Of a DNA stretch of 64,000 nucleotides, positions 22,891 through 34,471 are shown piece after piece. Source of the DNA: Zhengitettix transpicula (Eukaryota; Arthropoda; Insecta; Orthoptera; Tetrigidae); NCBI GenBank assembly GCA_037074705.1, contig CM073590.1:177707246-177771245 (forward strand), read 5' to 3'. The notes beneath the pieces were generated by a model. The model worked only from the letters and a program-made list of their open reading frames with translations. It searched no databases and was not told where the DNA came from. The position numbers and the translations under genes are program-made. Position 1 is the stretch's first letter. The number at the start of each line of letters is the position of its first letter.

Positions 22891-23843
22891 GTGGTAATTC
22901 AAAGGAAATAAATAATTAATGAACAGAATTTGGACTTCCATTGTTGGTGGCATAAAAACACACAAGTCGTATACAAGAATAGGGAAAGAATGTTATGCTT
23001 GCTGGTACTGTAGATGTTGGTTCACTAGACGCGAAGTGTAGGCCAGTCTTATCGGGAATATAGCAGTGGACTGACGAGAAGGATAAAATCCATAAAGTGT
23101 GTGGATATATGTAACACAACAGCGAAAACATATAAAAACATTTTACATATTGCAGTATGTGAGCAGATAAATACGCAAATTGAAAGCTAAATATTTAGAG
23201 TGCTGAGTCTAAATTATTATATTCTCAAGTTAAACCACTTTCTTCAATTTTGGGAGCCCAGGTAACTGCATCCAGCAGTTAACAAACTTCGGAACGAGCT
23301 AATGAGATTTGTTAAACGAACTGTGAACCAACCATTGTAAATCATTTTGTCAAACTGAAAGTGTTGATTAGAGTCAGTGTATAAATCCTGTCTACAAAGT
23401 GTAACAAGTGTGTGTGTATGTATGAAAGAGTCGATTTCCTTGAGTACCAGAAACAATTAAGGTAAAAGTTCACAAAATTACTGTAAACTCGTAAGTAAAG
23501 ATATTATCGTCAGATTTCCGATGTCGCTCAGAATTTAAAGTATCATATTTTATTTTTTGCTTTGTAATAATCTGTTCATGAATTAATTCCATGATAACTT
23601 CATAAAATTTAATTGTTTAACAAGTATTTCTTTATTAAGGGCCCAGTAAACGACATTGAGAAATAGTCATTTTTTTATTGTAAAATATTAATTGATAATG
23701 TAAATTGAAAGTTATTTGCCTTAATAACTTGTGAAAAATTCAATTGTTTGTTCGTAATAATTTTTTTTGTTTTTATTGTTTTAATTGTTTGTTTTGGTTT
23801 AACATTTTGTATTCTTTATTGGACGCTAATCACCAACACTACA
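22890..23843 (+). repeat. Repeat family L, diverged copy L3
   Basis: 954 bp, beginning TGTGGTAATTC and ending CCAACACTACA, with (AT)n on both sides. The interior resembles the others only locally (GTCAGATTTCCGATGTCG, GTAAACTCGTAAG). Membership rests on ends, size, context and these words. Confidence 0.6.

Positions 23844-23885
<42 letters not shown>
23844..23885. repeat. (AT)n microsatellite right of L3
   Basis: Nearly perfect AT repeat with one extra A near the left edge (ATATAAATATAT). Confidence 0.97.
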
Positions 23886-23890
<5 letters not shown>

Positions 23891-25431
23891 TTCTACGTAG
23901 ACTTTCAGTATTGTAATTTTAATAACACCACTTTCACGTAATAATTTAATCTTTAGTTTAAAGATTGTAGTCAATAACAGAGAGTTATCGGCCAATGAGG
24001 CCAATATTCCTCGTGTACAAATTAAACTTTAATATTTACAATTCAATATCGGACATCTGGATCGTTACTTGAATTTTTTTTGTGACTACTTCATTTATCG
24101 TAAAGTGCTACATAGTGATATTCGTACAGCACTGCTTTGTGTTCAGTAAAAAAAAGTCATGTTTACATATACGCGTCTCTAACACGGGTTATATATAACA
24201 CACCTCAACATCCTCAGAAATACACCAACAAGGAACATAAGGTCAGAAGGTTCAATGTACCTTCAACGTGTTTCAAGCAACCAAGTTATATTTTTACTCG
24301 TTTTAGGTAACACAAATGTAAAATCTACGAATTAAATTTTTAAGAATAAATAAATAAAATAATAAACAAAACCGGACATATGACCTATAAGCTACTGTAA
24401 GTTTGTTTTAATTTTTTTCCTTAATTGTTACTTGATATATTATTAGATAAATTCTCTAATATAATAAATTTTTCTCTTAATTTTTACTTGATATATTATA
24501 AGATAAATTATGACATATTTAATTATAATATGTTATTATGCAGTATTATATCTAGTATTTTAGTTATTGTCCAATTTATTTCACCAACCTTCGAGATAAT
24601 TGATGACTTGAAAGCGTTATTATTAATATTAAAAATTACATTGTTAGCATGGTAGGTCTGCATATTAGTTCGCTTTTAGTGCAGTACTGTGTGAAATCGT
24701 AGAAGCTTATAGAAAAGAAAACAAAGCGTATCATGGAACACGTTACCGTCTGGCGTAGCGCGAACGGTTTGATGAAGTCCCAAGAAACTTGTGGAGCACT
24801 TAGCTGCGCCCTGCGACATAAAAGCTTTTCGGCCCGAATCCACATTCAATGTACTACGCAGCTTTCGTTACGATGTGACTAAAATCACATAGAAACCATG
24901 TGTCGAATAAAAACGTATTCTCGTTCAGGATGGTTGACAAAGTTGGTGACCTACCTTCCAACTAGTTACGGAATTGTGTATTACATCTCAATTAGCATGC
25001 CTGAGATTATATTGCTTAGTTTGCAAGTATAATTGGCTAACGCACGCAATTTATTCAACATTTACTAAGGTTCAAAATTTAATTACAAGTTTATAAACTA
25101 TAATTATGTTTTAAACACATCGCTAATAATAGCGTTAATGGTGTCTATTAATTATCATTTAGATAATTTATTTATGTCAACTCTTCGTTAACTGTTGTTT
25201 TTAAGATTTACAACGTATGAAATAGGAGTTGGATAAGCTCTGATTGTACGTAGAACGAAATCTTCTCTTAGTTGTTTATCAAATGTACACTACAACCTCA
25301 CTTTCACGGTTTATGAATTTCTCACCCAAAATTAAATTCAAACACGAGAAAAAATGTCAATGAATCAAATTAATTTGAATATTACGTTTTTGCTTATTTC
25401 CAAAAATTTTGGACTGCGTCAACCATTTAAG

Positions 25432-25432
<1 letters not shown>
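23886..25432. other. AT-rich non-coding DNA
   Basis: No gene recognised. 24425-24545 contains two near-copies of ACTTGATATATTATTAGATAAATT about 60 bases apart, a small local duplication. Confidence 0.45.

Positions 25433-25478
<46 letters not shown>
25433..25478. repeat. (AT)n microsatellite
   Basis: About 23 TA units followed by CGTATATAC. No L copy is recognised next to it. Confidence 0.97.
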
Positions 25479-25479
<1 letters not shown>

Positions 25480-25627
25480 GTATATACTTATTAAATAGAC
25501 TTTTCTTGGTCAATGTAGCTGATCTGATACCTTGTATGCGAACTACTAAACAATATCTTGCTGGTCAAGTTATAATACTAATTTTCAATTTTAATAAACG
25601 TCGTCTACATTCGTTAATCTGGAACTG

Positions 25628-25705
25628 CCTTTGATTTCAGATTTGATTCCATTAGCCCTCTGCAGAGGAAAGGCAGATTACATGCATTTATATTAAAAAT
25701 ACAGC
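25628..25705. repeat. Short dispersed repeat W, copy 2
   Basis: Contains GATTCCATTAGCCCTCTGCAG and AGGAAAGGCAG, with a CCTCTGCAGAGG palindrome, matching 13893-13985. Unidentified. Confidence 0.3.
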
Positions 25706-26759
25706 AAATACCTACACACAAATATGAAAACTCATAAATGATAAACAAATAAGAACAATATGCAAAATACATACAAGAAAAAATACAAAATAATAAATAC
25801 ACAAACGATTAAACATAAATACGAAATTTTAAAATGAATAAAAAATAAGATTGCCGATCTAAAGACTGTTAGTTATTAAGATAGTAATTATAAAAGCAAT
25901 ATTTCAGTCTCAAATAAAATTGTTAGAGTCGTCATCTTCCACCGCACGGCTTTCAAGCAAAGCATAAAATTCCAGATACGATCACAATTAATGAACAATT
26001 ACAGTAATAATTAGTTAAAAATACTACTTCCACGAAATTGCCATCTTCTTATACAGATTTTTAAGAAGTGTAAGTTGTGAACTAATTTTACTCTATTACT
26101 GTAATTTTTTATTAATGGAGATTGTACCTGATATGTTTATGATTTGCTTCACGACCATGCGATGGACGATCATGAGTCTTCGAGTCGGCTACTGTCTATA
26201 ATAAACAATTTTATTTGAGACTGCAGTATTACTTTTGTAATGAATGGAAAAAAATATTGGAAAATACACAAGTCACAAAGCATAATTACGTAAAAGGGAA
26301 GGGAAAACGTTACATAAATGATAAATAATGAATAAGAAAGATAGCCAATTAAATACTTTAAAAATAATCACATCGACAATACAGACAAACACTTGTACAT
26401 AATGAGTCAGTTTAGTTTTAATGTAGCATATTAGTAGTAGTATTATTGTCTTAAATTGAACAGAAGCACTTCAGATGGAGACGTAAATGTAGAAAGTAAC
26501 ACACAACCACAATATTCACTATTTTCAATCATTTCATCACCGATACTTGGACGGCAGGACTCCTTGATCTCGTCAGAGTTGTGATGTGTGCACGTCAGGA
26601 CAGGTATGAAATAAGAAAAAAAATATTAATAAAGTAAAACTTTTAGTAACTGTTACTATTGCTATGATCTTCATTATAACAGTACTTTTGTGGGAAATAG
26701 TCTATATCAACTAGATCAATTAATAAGTTCATGGAGTAGTAATACACCAGACTTTCCTT
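25706..26759. other. AT-rich non-coding DNA
   Basis: Nothing recognisable on either strand. Confidence 0.45.
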
Positions 26760-26925
26760 CCTTTATCCTTTATCGCGATCAGTCCCAGAGGATGGCCACT
26801 CCCACATTCTTACATTACACATTGTGTATTTTGTAGTGACTCGTGGCCAGTGTGTCCCCGGTTTCTTGTCATAAACATTTGAACCTGTGGGATGAAATGA
26901 CGCTGACCCCTACACCACAACAGGT
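26760..26925 (-). mobile_element. Putative tRNA-derived SINE (second family), S3
   Basis: The minus strand reads TGGTGTAGGGGTCAGCG (A-box-like), about 15 bases, then CACAGGTTCAAATG (B-box-like), followed by GACACACTGGCCACGAG and GGAGTGGCCATCCTCTGGGA. Box order and spacing fit a Pol III internal promoter. Only one copy is seen here and the tail is not clear. Confidence 0.5.
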
Positions 26926-27945
26926 CAACAGTAGGGCACCACACAGTACGATATATTTGAAGATTATTAGTATGGTGTTATTATATCCGCCGGTATCATG
27001 TTAAATAATGTTATGGCGGAATGATGAATACTGGTTAATGCATTTTAAGCCGCTTGTCGTCTGTTCTAAGACAAAAATCGATTAAAGCAATGAAATAGTA
27101 GAAAGAAACTTCAACTCTGCTTAAATGAAAAATTTTATAGATGCAAATTTCAAAAGGAACATATAAATCCGTTTTTGAAAAAAAAAATGGTATGAAACTG
27201 GATTAATGCCTAGCACTTAGAACCTTAATTAGCCAGTGAAATATAATTTGTTTATTCACACAATGATGACATTTAATGACTTATTTCCGGCCATTTCAAC
27301 ATTTACCTTTCATTTCATGACCAATATATAGGCAAGTGTTTCACATATTGTTCAGCAGAGTATCGCGTTTCAACACTTCCTGGTGGATCTTAATTTCTCC
27401 TTCACGATTTAAATACCAGCGTGTTTTGCAATTAACCCAACGTGACTTGCGTCCGAAACTTCCAGATGTCAAAATAGCGCCTTAAAAATTTAGTCTCAGG
27501 AATGACATAAATTTTATTAAAGCATATCACTGATCAGATTTGAGCTGGTTTGAACTTACGCACAATTAAATAAAAACATGTAATGTACCTCCAATTAACT
27601 GCGTGCAATATAAAACTTTAAAATTTATTATCTATGGTTCTCCGAGTGATAGATTGATAATTAGCGCAAATGGCAATTAATACCAGTAGATGAAGACGTT
27701 TTCATTGTGTTAGTGCGGTGACTGGTATTGGGCGAGCGCTTAATTTCCTGCGCAGAGTTCTCACCGTCTGATTGCGCCTTAATTGTCCTCGTAATCCCGA
27801 TGTGACGCCGCGGCAGCTATTTCGCAAATAAAGTGACTCATCGATATTAAAACGGTCGCAGCTCATAATCGATCTATCGGTAGTAATCACATTTCAGCGT
27901 CACCCCAATGGAGGCACTTTGCAAGTAGACGTGTACAATGTCGTT

Positions 27946-27948
<3 letters not shown>
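26926..27948. other. Non-coding DNA with a high-complexity block at 27640-27930
   Basis: No gene recognised. The block contains GATTGATAATTAGCGC, CAATTAATACC, TTTCGCAAATAAAG and TCATCGATATTAAAACGG, i.e. homeodomain-type and TATCGAT-type words in balanced sequence. This suggests possible regulatory DNA; it has not been tested. Confidence 0.4.

Positions 27949-27997
<49 letters not shown>
27949..27997. repeat. (AT)n microsatellite
   Basis: About 24 AT units directly right of the 27640-27930 block. Confidence 0.97.
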
Positions 27998-27999
<2 letters not shown>

Positions 28000-30411
28000 A
28001 TAAGCGTTCAAAGGCTACGCGCAGGAAGCAGCTAACGATTCATGTTTCGCTCATGGCAGCGTCCGTCGCTAGGCAACGAACCGTTGAATACGCTTTATGT
28101 AAACATTATGACCTCGGAGACATTCCATATCTCGATTCTCTTTCACCACTCCAAGAGCTATTCTGTCTGTTAATTATTAATTAAAATTACAATATTATCC
28201 ATAACATGGCGGGGGTATTATTTAATTGTAAAAACCATGTACTAAATCAAAATTTTGCTAACTAGTGCGTCAAAACAGTTACGTAAAATTATTTTAATTT
28301 GTCTGGGATAAAAAATTACAGTAATAATCTGTTTTGGACCAATCTGTGTTTTCGGTTTTAATTGAATATGTAATTTTTATATCGTAAGTTGAGGTTTCTC
28401 GAACATTAACCACTGAAACAGTACAGGACGACCAAGAAGATTATGAAACCGTAATAAAAGCCACATTCTCAACTTCTAAGACGTCCGTTTCTTAAGTTTT
28501 ATTAGTCTCGGACGTAATTAAATAACGACAATGATAAACAATATTACTTATAGCTCGAACGATAAATCTCAATCATATTATGCTTTAATTACTTGAACGC
28601 AGAAGGAAATAAAAAATATAACATCGAAATGATTAATCTCGTTATTGTAGCTTTTTTTTATTTATTAATAAAACTCATTCGTATTTTAAATCCACTTATC
28701 TATCCAGAAATGACAGATTTGTCAAAACACACATTTACTATTGAGAGTACTGTGATGTAACGGAGAAGATGTACAATACATATAATGTATATGAAATAAA
28801 TATAATTTATTTGAAATTAGCACTTCAGTAAGAGGAAGAATAGCCTATGTTAGTTTCACTGACATCTTTCAATTAGAAACTATTGCATCCTATATCTGTT
28901 AATTTATTTGTATGAATGGCGTATTTTTATCTTACTGCAATGAGTCATACTGCATACAAATATACAATGTCATCAATTTATAATCGTTTTCTCACGAGTA
29001 ATTCCATACTGTTGAGTGTTTATTACAGCATGATGGCAAAGGTACTTACTATGAGTAATTAAAATATCAGCTGGGAAATTTTTCAACTTTCCAGTAACTT
29101 CCAACGTTGTAGACAGTCAAAAGTTCGTTTCACACAATAACTACCAATACATATATTTCGATCATTTACCTTATCTTTTGGCAACCTGTAAGCACGTTTT
29201 TTTTCGATTCAACGGAAAAGTAATGAGTGATTGACTTCACCCTATAATGTACAGAGTGGTATTTTTCACATTGTTCCAAAATTTAAGTGGACAGTCTGCT
29301 AGAACATAATAAAACAAATATATCTGCTAATTACAGAGATTATTTACAGTAGTACGCCATTAAAACACACATTAGAGTGTTTATCATGTGGTATCACTAT
29401 GTCAACAAAACGAAACATAACAGTTTTATCGAGTTTTACATTAAATATTCACGCAACTTTGAGGATCAATACACCTAATATCACAAATTTATGCAATTTT
29501 ATATTCAGGAATCGGGGGAAACTCTGGAAAGTATTTTTACATCATTCATGCGGCAGTCTAGTTCGTCACAAGATGATTTCCGATGCTGTTTATATACGGT
29601 ATATTCCAAACATAATGTTTTGTCATCGTGACGATTGTTGACATTCCGCGTGAGAATTCTTAATGCGTTTCGGTTTCGTGAATCTAGATTTAGGTTTAAT
29701 GTAGTTTCAACGGGAGAATGAGCACTGCGTTTCCTATATCTATTTTTAACGTAAACCACTCGATTGTTATTTATTTAAAAAAATTGTCCACTGCGTTTTT
29801 GTGACAATTTTGAGAGACCCGTAGTTTTGCGTCTCAAGCGTTCCTGTATCGAAGAAGGAAACATCGTTCGCATAATTGTATTTCCACGAGCTCAAAAATG
29901 CGTTTTGAGGAGACTTGTCAACAGTGTAAGCGCACCGCACGTGGAGGAAAAGATATGATTTGTCTGTATTTAATGTTAGTTGTTTAGTAAATATGCAGCA
30001 AAATTAATACATACGTTTTCTGTTAGCTGGGTTTTCAATGGTTACAGTGCCAATTTAAAGTAAATGGTGCTTCCTGAATATCAACAGAATCGGACAGGTA
30101 GAATATACAAATATTTAAAATATAAATAAAAATAAAGGATTTTTAGGAGTAAATATACTTTTCTTCTTCTTCACTAGAAATATAAACAAGTGATTGCATT
30201 ACTCATTTTTTGTGTTAGTTCACAAATCGTTCCAGTTCTAGAGTGACTGCCAACACGAATTTATTTAATTGTACATATTCAGAATCGCAAACGGTTATCA
30301 AAACGAGCATTGCCGCTGATCAAGCAAATCTTTTTGCGGTTCTCTTCCTGAACGTGCCAACCGCAAGATAGTTTCTGAAACATGAAAACGTCTCTATCAC
30401 TAGATACTTTA
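27998..30411. other. AT-rich non-coding DNA
   Basis: No gene recognised. The overlapping frames at 29399-29641 (plus) and 29505-29759 (minus) have no motif. Confidence 0.45.
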
Positions 30412-30830
30412 CGGTCGGCGTGTGTACTTACGAACCTTTCGCTGACTGTGGCAGAGCAGGTGTTGACGTACGACTCGACAGACAGGTGATTGCGGACGTA
30501 ATCCTCGCTGTCACTAACGCGAGTGCGACACACGGCCCGGCGCGCTCCTGGGTGCAGACTGGCCCGCCACTCGCCTCGGCTTCGGCGTCGACGTCGACTT
30601 CGGCCGCGTCCGTGGGGCTTCGGGCGCCGAGGTCGGGCCCCGCGTCGGGCTTGTTGATGTCACGTGGCCTCGCGGGCCTGCGCCCAGGGCGAACACGTCC
30701 GCTGCATGGGCGTGTCGGACGTAATCAGCTTTACGTGACGGCCAGCAACAGTTGCCGCAGTGTCACCAACAATTCTTGCCTCCGCGACCTTAGCCAACGC
30801 TCGCTCTTAAAAGGAGATTACGAGTCCTAA
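30412..30830. other. Isolated CpG/GC-rich island; possible promoter and first exon
   Basis: About 400 bases rich in CpG (for example GTCGACGTCGACTTCGG) in otherwise AT-rich DNA. Both strands are open: 136 codons on plus (30420-30830) and 60-84 codons on minus. The minus strand has a good splice-donor word, TTC|GTAAGT, at 30432/30431, so a minus-strand first exon upstream of it is conceivable. No protein domain is recognised and composition alone can produce such frames. Equally it could be an unmethylated regulatory island with no exon. Confidence 0.4.
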
Positions 30831-31143
30831 CACACTCATGTACCTTTAAAACCATAGATGATGAAAATAAAAGCAAACACGAGTGTTTTGTAAACTAAGT
30901 GTGAGTTAAAATAATATTCTGCTAAGTTTAGAACAATATTTACTTCCAAAATATAAGTAATCGTGACGAAAATTTTATTAATGCCCAGTCCAGCGAACTA
31001 TGGAACCCATTTCCATTTTGCTGTAACTTCATCTTCTTATTGCCCTTAATTTAATAAGCCTCATGAGAATAATGTAATTATTCTGTCAAATGAGTAACTA
31101 TTGGTGGTTGCGCTGTAATATTTCTGCTAGTGAAAACTCCTCT

Positions 31144-31145
<2 letters not shown>
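30831..31145. other. Non-coding DNA
   Basis: Nothing recognised. Confidence 0.45.

Positions 31146-31186
<41 letters not shown>
31146..31186. repeat. (AT)n microsatellite
   Basis: About 20 AT units between CTCTCAC and TCAGAGG. Confidence 0.97.
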
Positions 31187-31189
<3 letters not shown>

Positions 31190-31680
31190 GAGGAATTAAA
31201 TATTCTTTGAATCGTTTATGCCACTAAATGATATGGTACAAACATTATTTAAATATTTGTAGGAGAGAGAATCTTGTCGTATTTCGTGTTGTATTCAATT
31301 GGGCATAGACATCGGCTTCTAATAGCCTATATAAATGCGCAAATTATATCTGTGTTTCGATTTTCTCGTTTCAAGAAAGCTGGGAAACTTTACTACTGAC
31401 TGACCGTTAACAAAAAAAACTCTACTTATAAATCAGTATCCCGCCATAAATGTTCGACCTGTTAATTATGAATGACTTTTCCACATAATTTATTTCTGAT
31501 TAATATAGTTCTGTTTCCCTTATATAGCAAAACTTTAGAAGCAACCCGTTTCAAAATATAGGATTTCCTGTCGGATATACCGCTATTTCATATGCCGCCA
31601 GATGAGGAATTTCTAACGCTATATATATTTTTAAATTAAAATTACGTCTGAATTAGAAGTATTTTATTCTAAAATAACAG
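31187..31680. other. AT-rich non-coding DNA
   Basis: Nothing recognised. Confidence 0.45.
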
Positions 31681-31868
31681 ACAAAATGAAGTGTTAATAT
31701 AAATACTACTCAAAGTTTCTGCAATCTTTGTTTCTTTCATCAGGTATTTACGTATGTCACCTGCTTTGGGTGGATTGCACATTCTCACGGCTCTTGCGTT
31801 TTTATTCACCTGGCGAAAGAAACAAGGATTGCACAAACGTTGTGTAGTATTTATATTATCACTTTGTC
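31681..31868. repeat. Inverted pair of repeat Q
   Basis: The left arm 31681-31744 (minus orientation) and right arm 31809-31868 (plus) are imperfect inverted copies with a 64-base spacer. On the minus strand the left arm reads CCTGATGA, AAGAAACAAAGATTGCA, GAAAC, then a TATTTATATTA stretch. The right arm is CCTGGCGA...CAAACGTTGTG, then TATTTATATTATCACTTTGTC. CTGATGA...GAAAC are the conserved parts of a hammerhead core, although the intervening stem is poor. Confidence 0.75.
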
Positions 31869-32094
31869 GGTTATTTGGCTATTTATTTATCTAATTAGTA
31901 TACTTTATGTAACCATATGCAGAATAATTTATATTTTTAAATGTATTTCAAGGCCAAATTCTATTTTCTGGTTTTTCATGGTCCAAAGGAAATTTGCTGA
32001 TCCGAGTCAAATAATTCTTCCCCTTCCAGCCACGGAAATTAAATTTATATTTCTATATTAGTTCTAAGTGGCCAGTAGTCAATAAAAATATAAT

Positions 32095-32236
32095 TGTATA
32101 AAGAGTTCTCGAGTTTCCGGTCGGGTAACGTGATTAGTTAAACACAACGTTTCCATGAACTGACGGTGTCAGCCATGGAAACGTTGTGTTTAACTAATCA
32201 CGTTACCCGACCGGAAACCTGAGAACTCTTTATACA
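32095..32236. repeat. Inverted repeat, 63-bp arms, 16-nt spacer
   Basis: Arms 32095-32157 and 32174-32236 are reverse complements with about two mismatches. Outer words (AAGAGTTCTC, CGGGTAA) and inner word ACGTTTC correspond in order to those of the inverted repeat at 17599-17742, which has the same arm length. The plus strand at the junction reads CTGACGG...GAAACGTT, a decayed hammerhead-like core. Confidence 0.92.
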
Positions 32237-33351
32237 GAATATACGTCGGGAAAACTTACGCTCTCTATTAAAAATATAATTAATCGAAGTACATTAAATT
32301 GAAATACATTTATATGTTGCAGTAAATGAAACGAGACTCTGCTATTGATGTACACTTCACTTTTGGTGAACAAGACCGGTTGCCATATTAACGAAAGAAC
32401 AATTGAGTTGCAGTTTACCACCAACCCTTATTTTTATTCGATTTCAAAAAAGCGTCGCGAGCGACAGTACAAAAGAAATCACTCCAATCAGTCACAGACG
32501 TCTCACTAAATGAAGATTTCTTCCCATCGCTTCCTCTGCTTAACATTTACGGTGGGATCGCTTTTACAATCATAATTTTGTATTCGATATGAAAGTTTAT
32601 TGCCATCGTGTCTGACCCTCGACGTTTTATTTTTATCGACAGGATCGGCTCACGACCATCAGTTTCAAAAGAAAATAATGTCTCTCAGCTCATTGTTTAA
32701 TTTCCTTTGATGCCTTGACATATTCAGTTCTACATTAATTCTTACATTTCTAAAAATGAGAACCAAAATACTCCTGTCATACACGGAAAATTCATCGTCA
32801 CTTAAACTGGGGCTTTTTACTTGATTGCATGGTTGAAATCAGATCAGTTGCCGAGACCCAGAAACAAGGCAATTTCGACTCTGAGTCTGAATGATGACCT
32901 GCGTTCGGTGAGAGGAAATGGTAATTGAGTGATCGATGTTCAATCGTTGCGGTGGATTTGGTCTTCAAAGCGTGTGCCATAATTAATTGCAAGTTTGTTC
33001 TCTCATTGAGCTAGTTACATCTTTTGAGCCCTTCAACGTAAATTTATAGATCTAACCATGATAAATAATTTTGAAGGATAGTATTGCGCAAATTATTAAT
33101 TATCCTGCTTTTTACCTAAACTTTTAGCTTAATTTGCTTCTTTCACGGGAATCGTCCTTTACAAACATCATTTTAGCATTTTGAGGAATTATTATATATT
33201 TTTAAGAGCTGGGATATGAAGATACCCTTATCTAAGTTGTCGTAGAGTTACTGTTCTGAAATAATCGAGTCAGTAATATGTATCTCAGGCGAGGAGATAT
33301 CCTCCAGTAGTTTGGACACGAAAATCCTCCAGTCGATTGACTTCTTTGTTT
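32237..33351. other. Non-coding DNA
   Basis: Nothing recognised. The minus-strand frames 32230-32424 and 32798-32992 are short and motif-free. Confidence 0.45.
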
Positions 33352-33475
33352 CCATTAATCCATCATTAACCTTCCACTATTCCCCCTTTCAAATTTCTTT
33401 GTCTATTAAAGGGGAAATGCCACCATGTGGACTACATTCACGTAATTTTCTAAAAAAAAAACTAAAAAAAATCGA
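33352..33475 (+). repeat. Repeat R, 3'-end fragment
   Basis: Contains CCCCCTTTCAAATTTCTTTG, TATTAAAGGGGAAATGCCAC, GTGGACTACATTCACGTAAT and the tail CTAAAAAAAAAACTAAAAAAA. Only the 3' part and A-rich tail are present, as expected for a 5'-truncated retroposed copy. Confidence 0.7.
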
Positions 33476-33911
33476 AGAATTTTTTTGTTTTCTTTGGTAC
33501 AAATTCAATCCAAGTTGGTTACGCTCTCATTTGTTTCGCAATCCTTGTCGAGAGAGTGGTCAAAAGTTCATTTAGAGTCTCATTTTCATTAAATAATATG
33601 TGTCAACTAAACAATAAGTGAAAGTTTTTATCGTTGAGATTTTGATTTTTGAAATAAATTATGATGGAAAATTAACAAACAGCAGAAATTGAATGCTATA
33701 GATGACAGTTCAATCATGAACCATAATATTTTCAAAATCAAAAAGGTCTTCTAACTTCTAACGCGTGAATTTTTTGGTGACGCTTTAATTAAGAAGCCAT
33801 GACTTAGTTAAAACTTATACAGAAAATTTTCTTTCACTACTGATGGTAGCCGGACATCAAACTGTGTGCGTTACCAATTTACAAATATATTTATTAATTT
33901 TCTTAATCTGA
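33476..33911. other. AT-rich non-coding DNA
   Basis: Nothing recognised. Confidence 0.4.
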
Positions 33912-34471
33912 ATATACTTTTTTTTTGGGAGTAGACAGGGTAATCCACAAAGTGGCAACTCCCTCTCCTCTCATAGCATAGGAAAGGGATTTGAAACGGT
34001 GGATGCGGAAGGGTGGAGGAAGGTAGCCAAGGGTAACCAGGGCCGCCGGGCTATGGTTTAAGGATCCTACCCGACATTCGCCTAAAGAAATGCAGGACAA
34101 ACCCTAGAAAAACCTGCATCAGGTAGGTCGGGCATTGGGTACTTGTCCCACGCCCTTCCGACAGCGGGAGAGGAGTTTTCTGTGGGGACGCAGAATTCCC
34201 TTCTCCCTGCCTCGACCAGTTTAGGAGGCAGCTGGCCGACTTTTCCAATGGGAATAACGGACAACTCTTACCGTATGCCCAAGGTCTGTGACCCCGGAAC
34301 ATACACCTCTCAGAACAGGCCGAGGTGCCTCAGCTTGTGGGAACCTTAGTTCAAAAATGGAGAGGAAAATGGCATCCGCAAAGTTAGCCCCTTCGTATCA
34401 ATCCTACAAGGTTCTGCCTGCGAGAGAAAATCCCTCGCAGGTACTGCCTGCGAGAGAATAGCCCTCGCAGG
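33912..34471 (-). repeat. Repeat R, complete copy with twin hairpins
   Basis: The best complete R unit (about 560 bp). On the minus strand it starts with the twin hairpins (34471-34417), then CTTGTAGGATTGATACGAAG, GGTTCCCACAAGCTGAGG, the conserved block with the 60-codon frame (34264-34082, KVGQLPPKLVEAGRR...MPDLPD), GGATCCTTAAACCATAGC and an A-rich end (complement at 33919-33926). The reverse frame 34143-34349 is also open. It is closely similar to unit b at 8261-8735. Not recognised as a named family; no transposase or polymerase. Confidence 0.85.

Noticed and set aside
30420..30830. 136-codon plus-strand ORF as a protein gene
   Set aside because: It lies wholly in the CpG island, where few stops are expected. 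It has an Ala/Ser/Arg-rich low-complexity sequence and no domain, and the opposite strand is open too.
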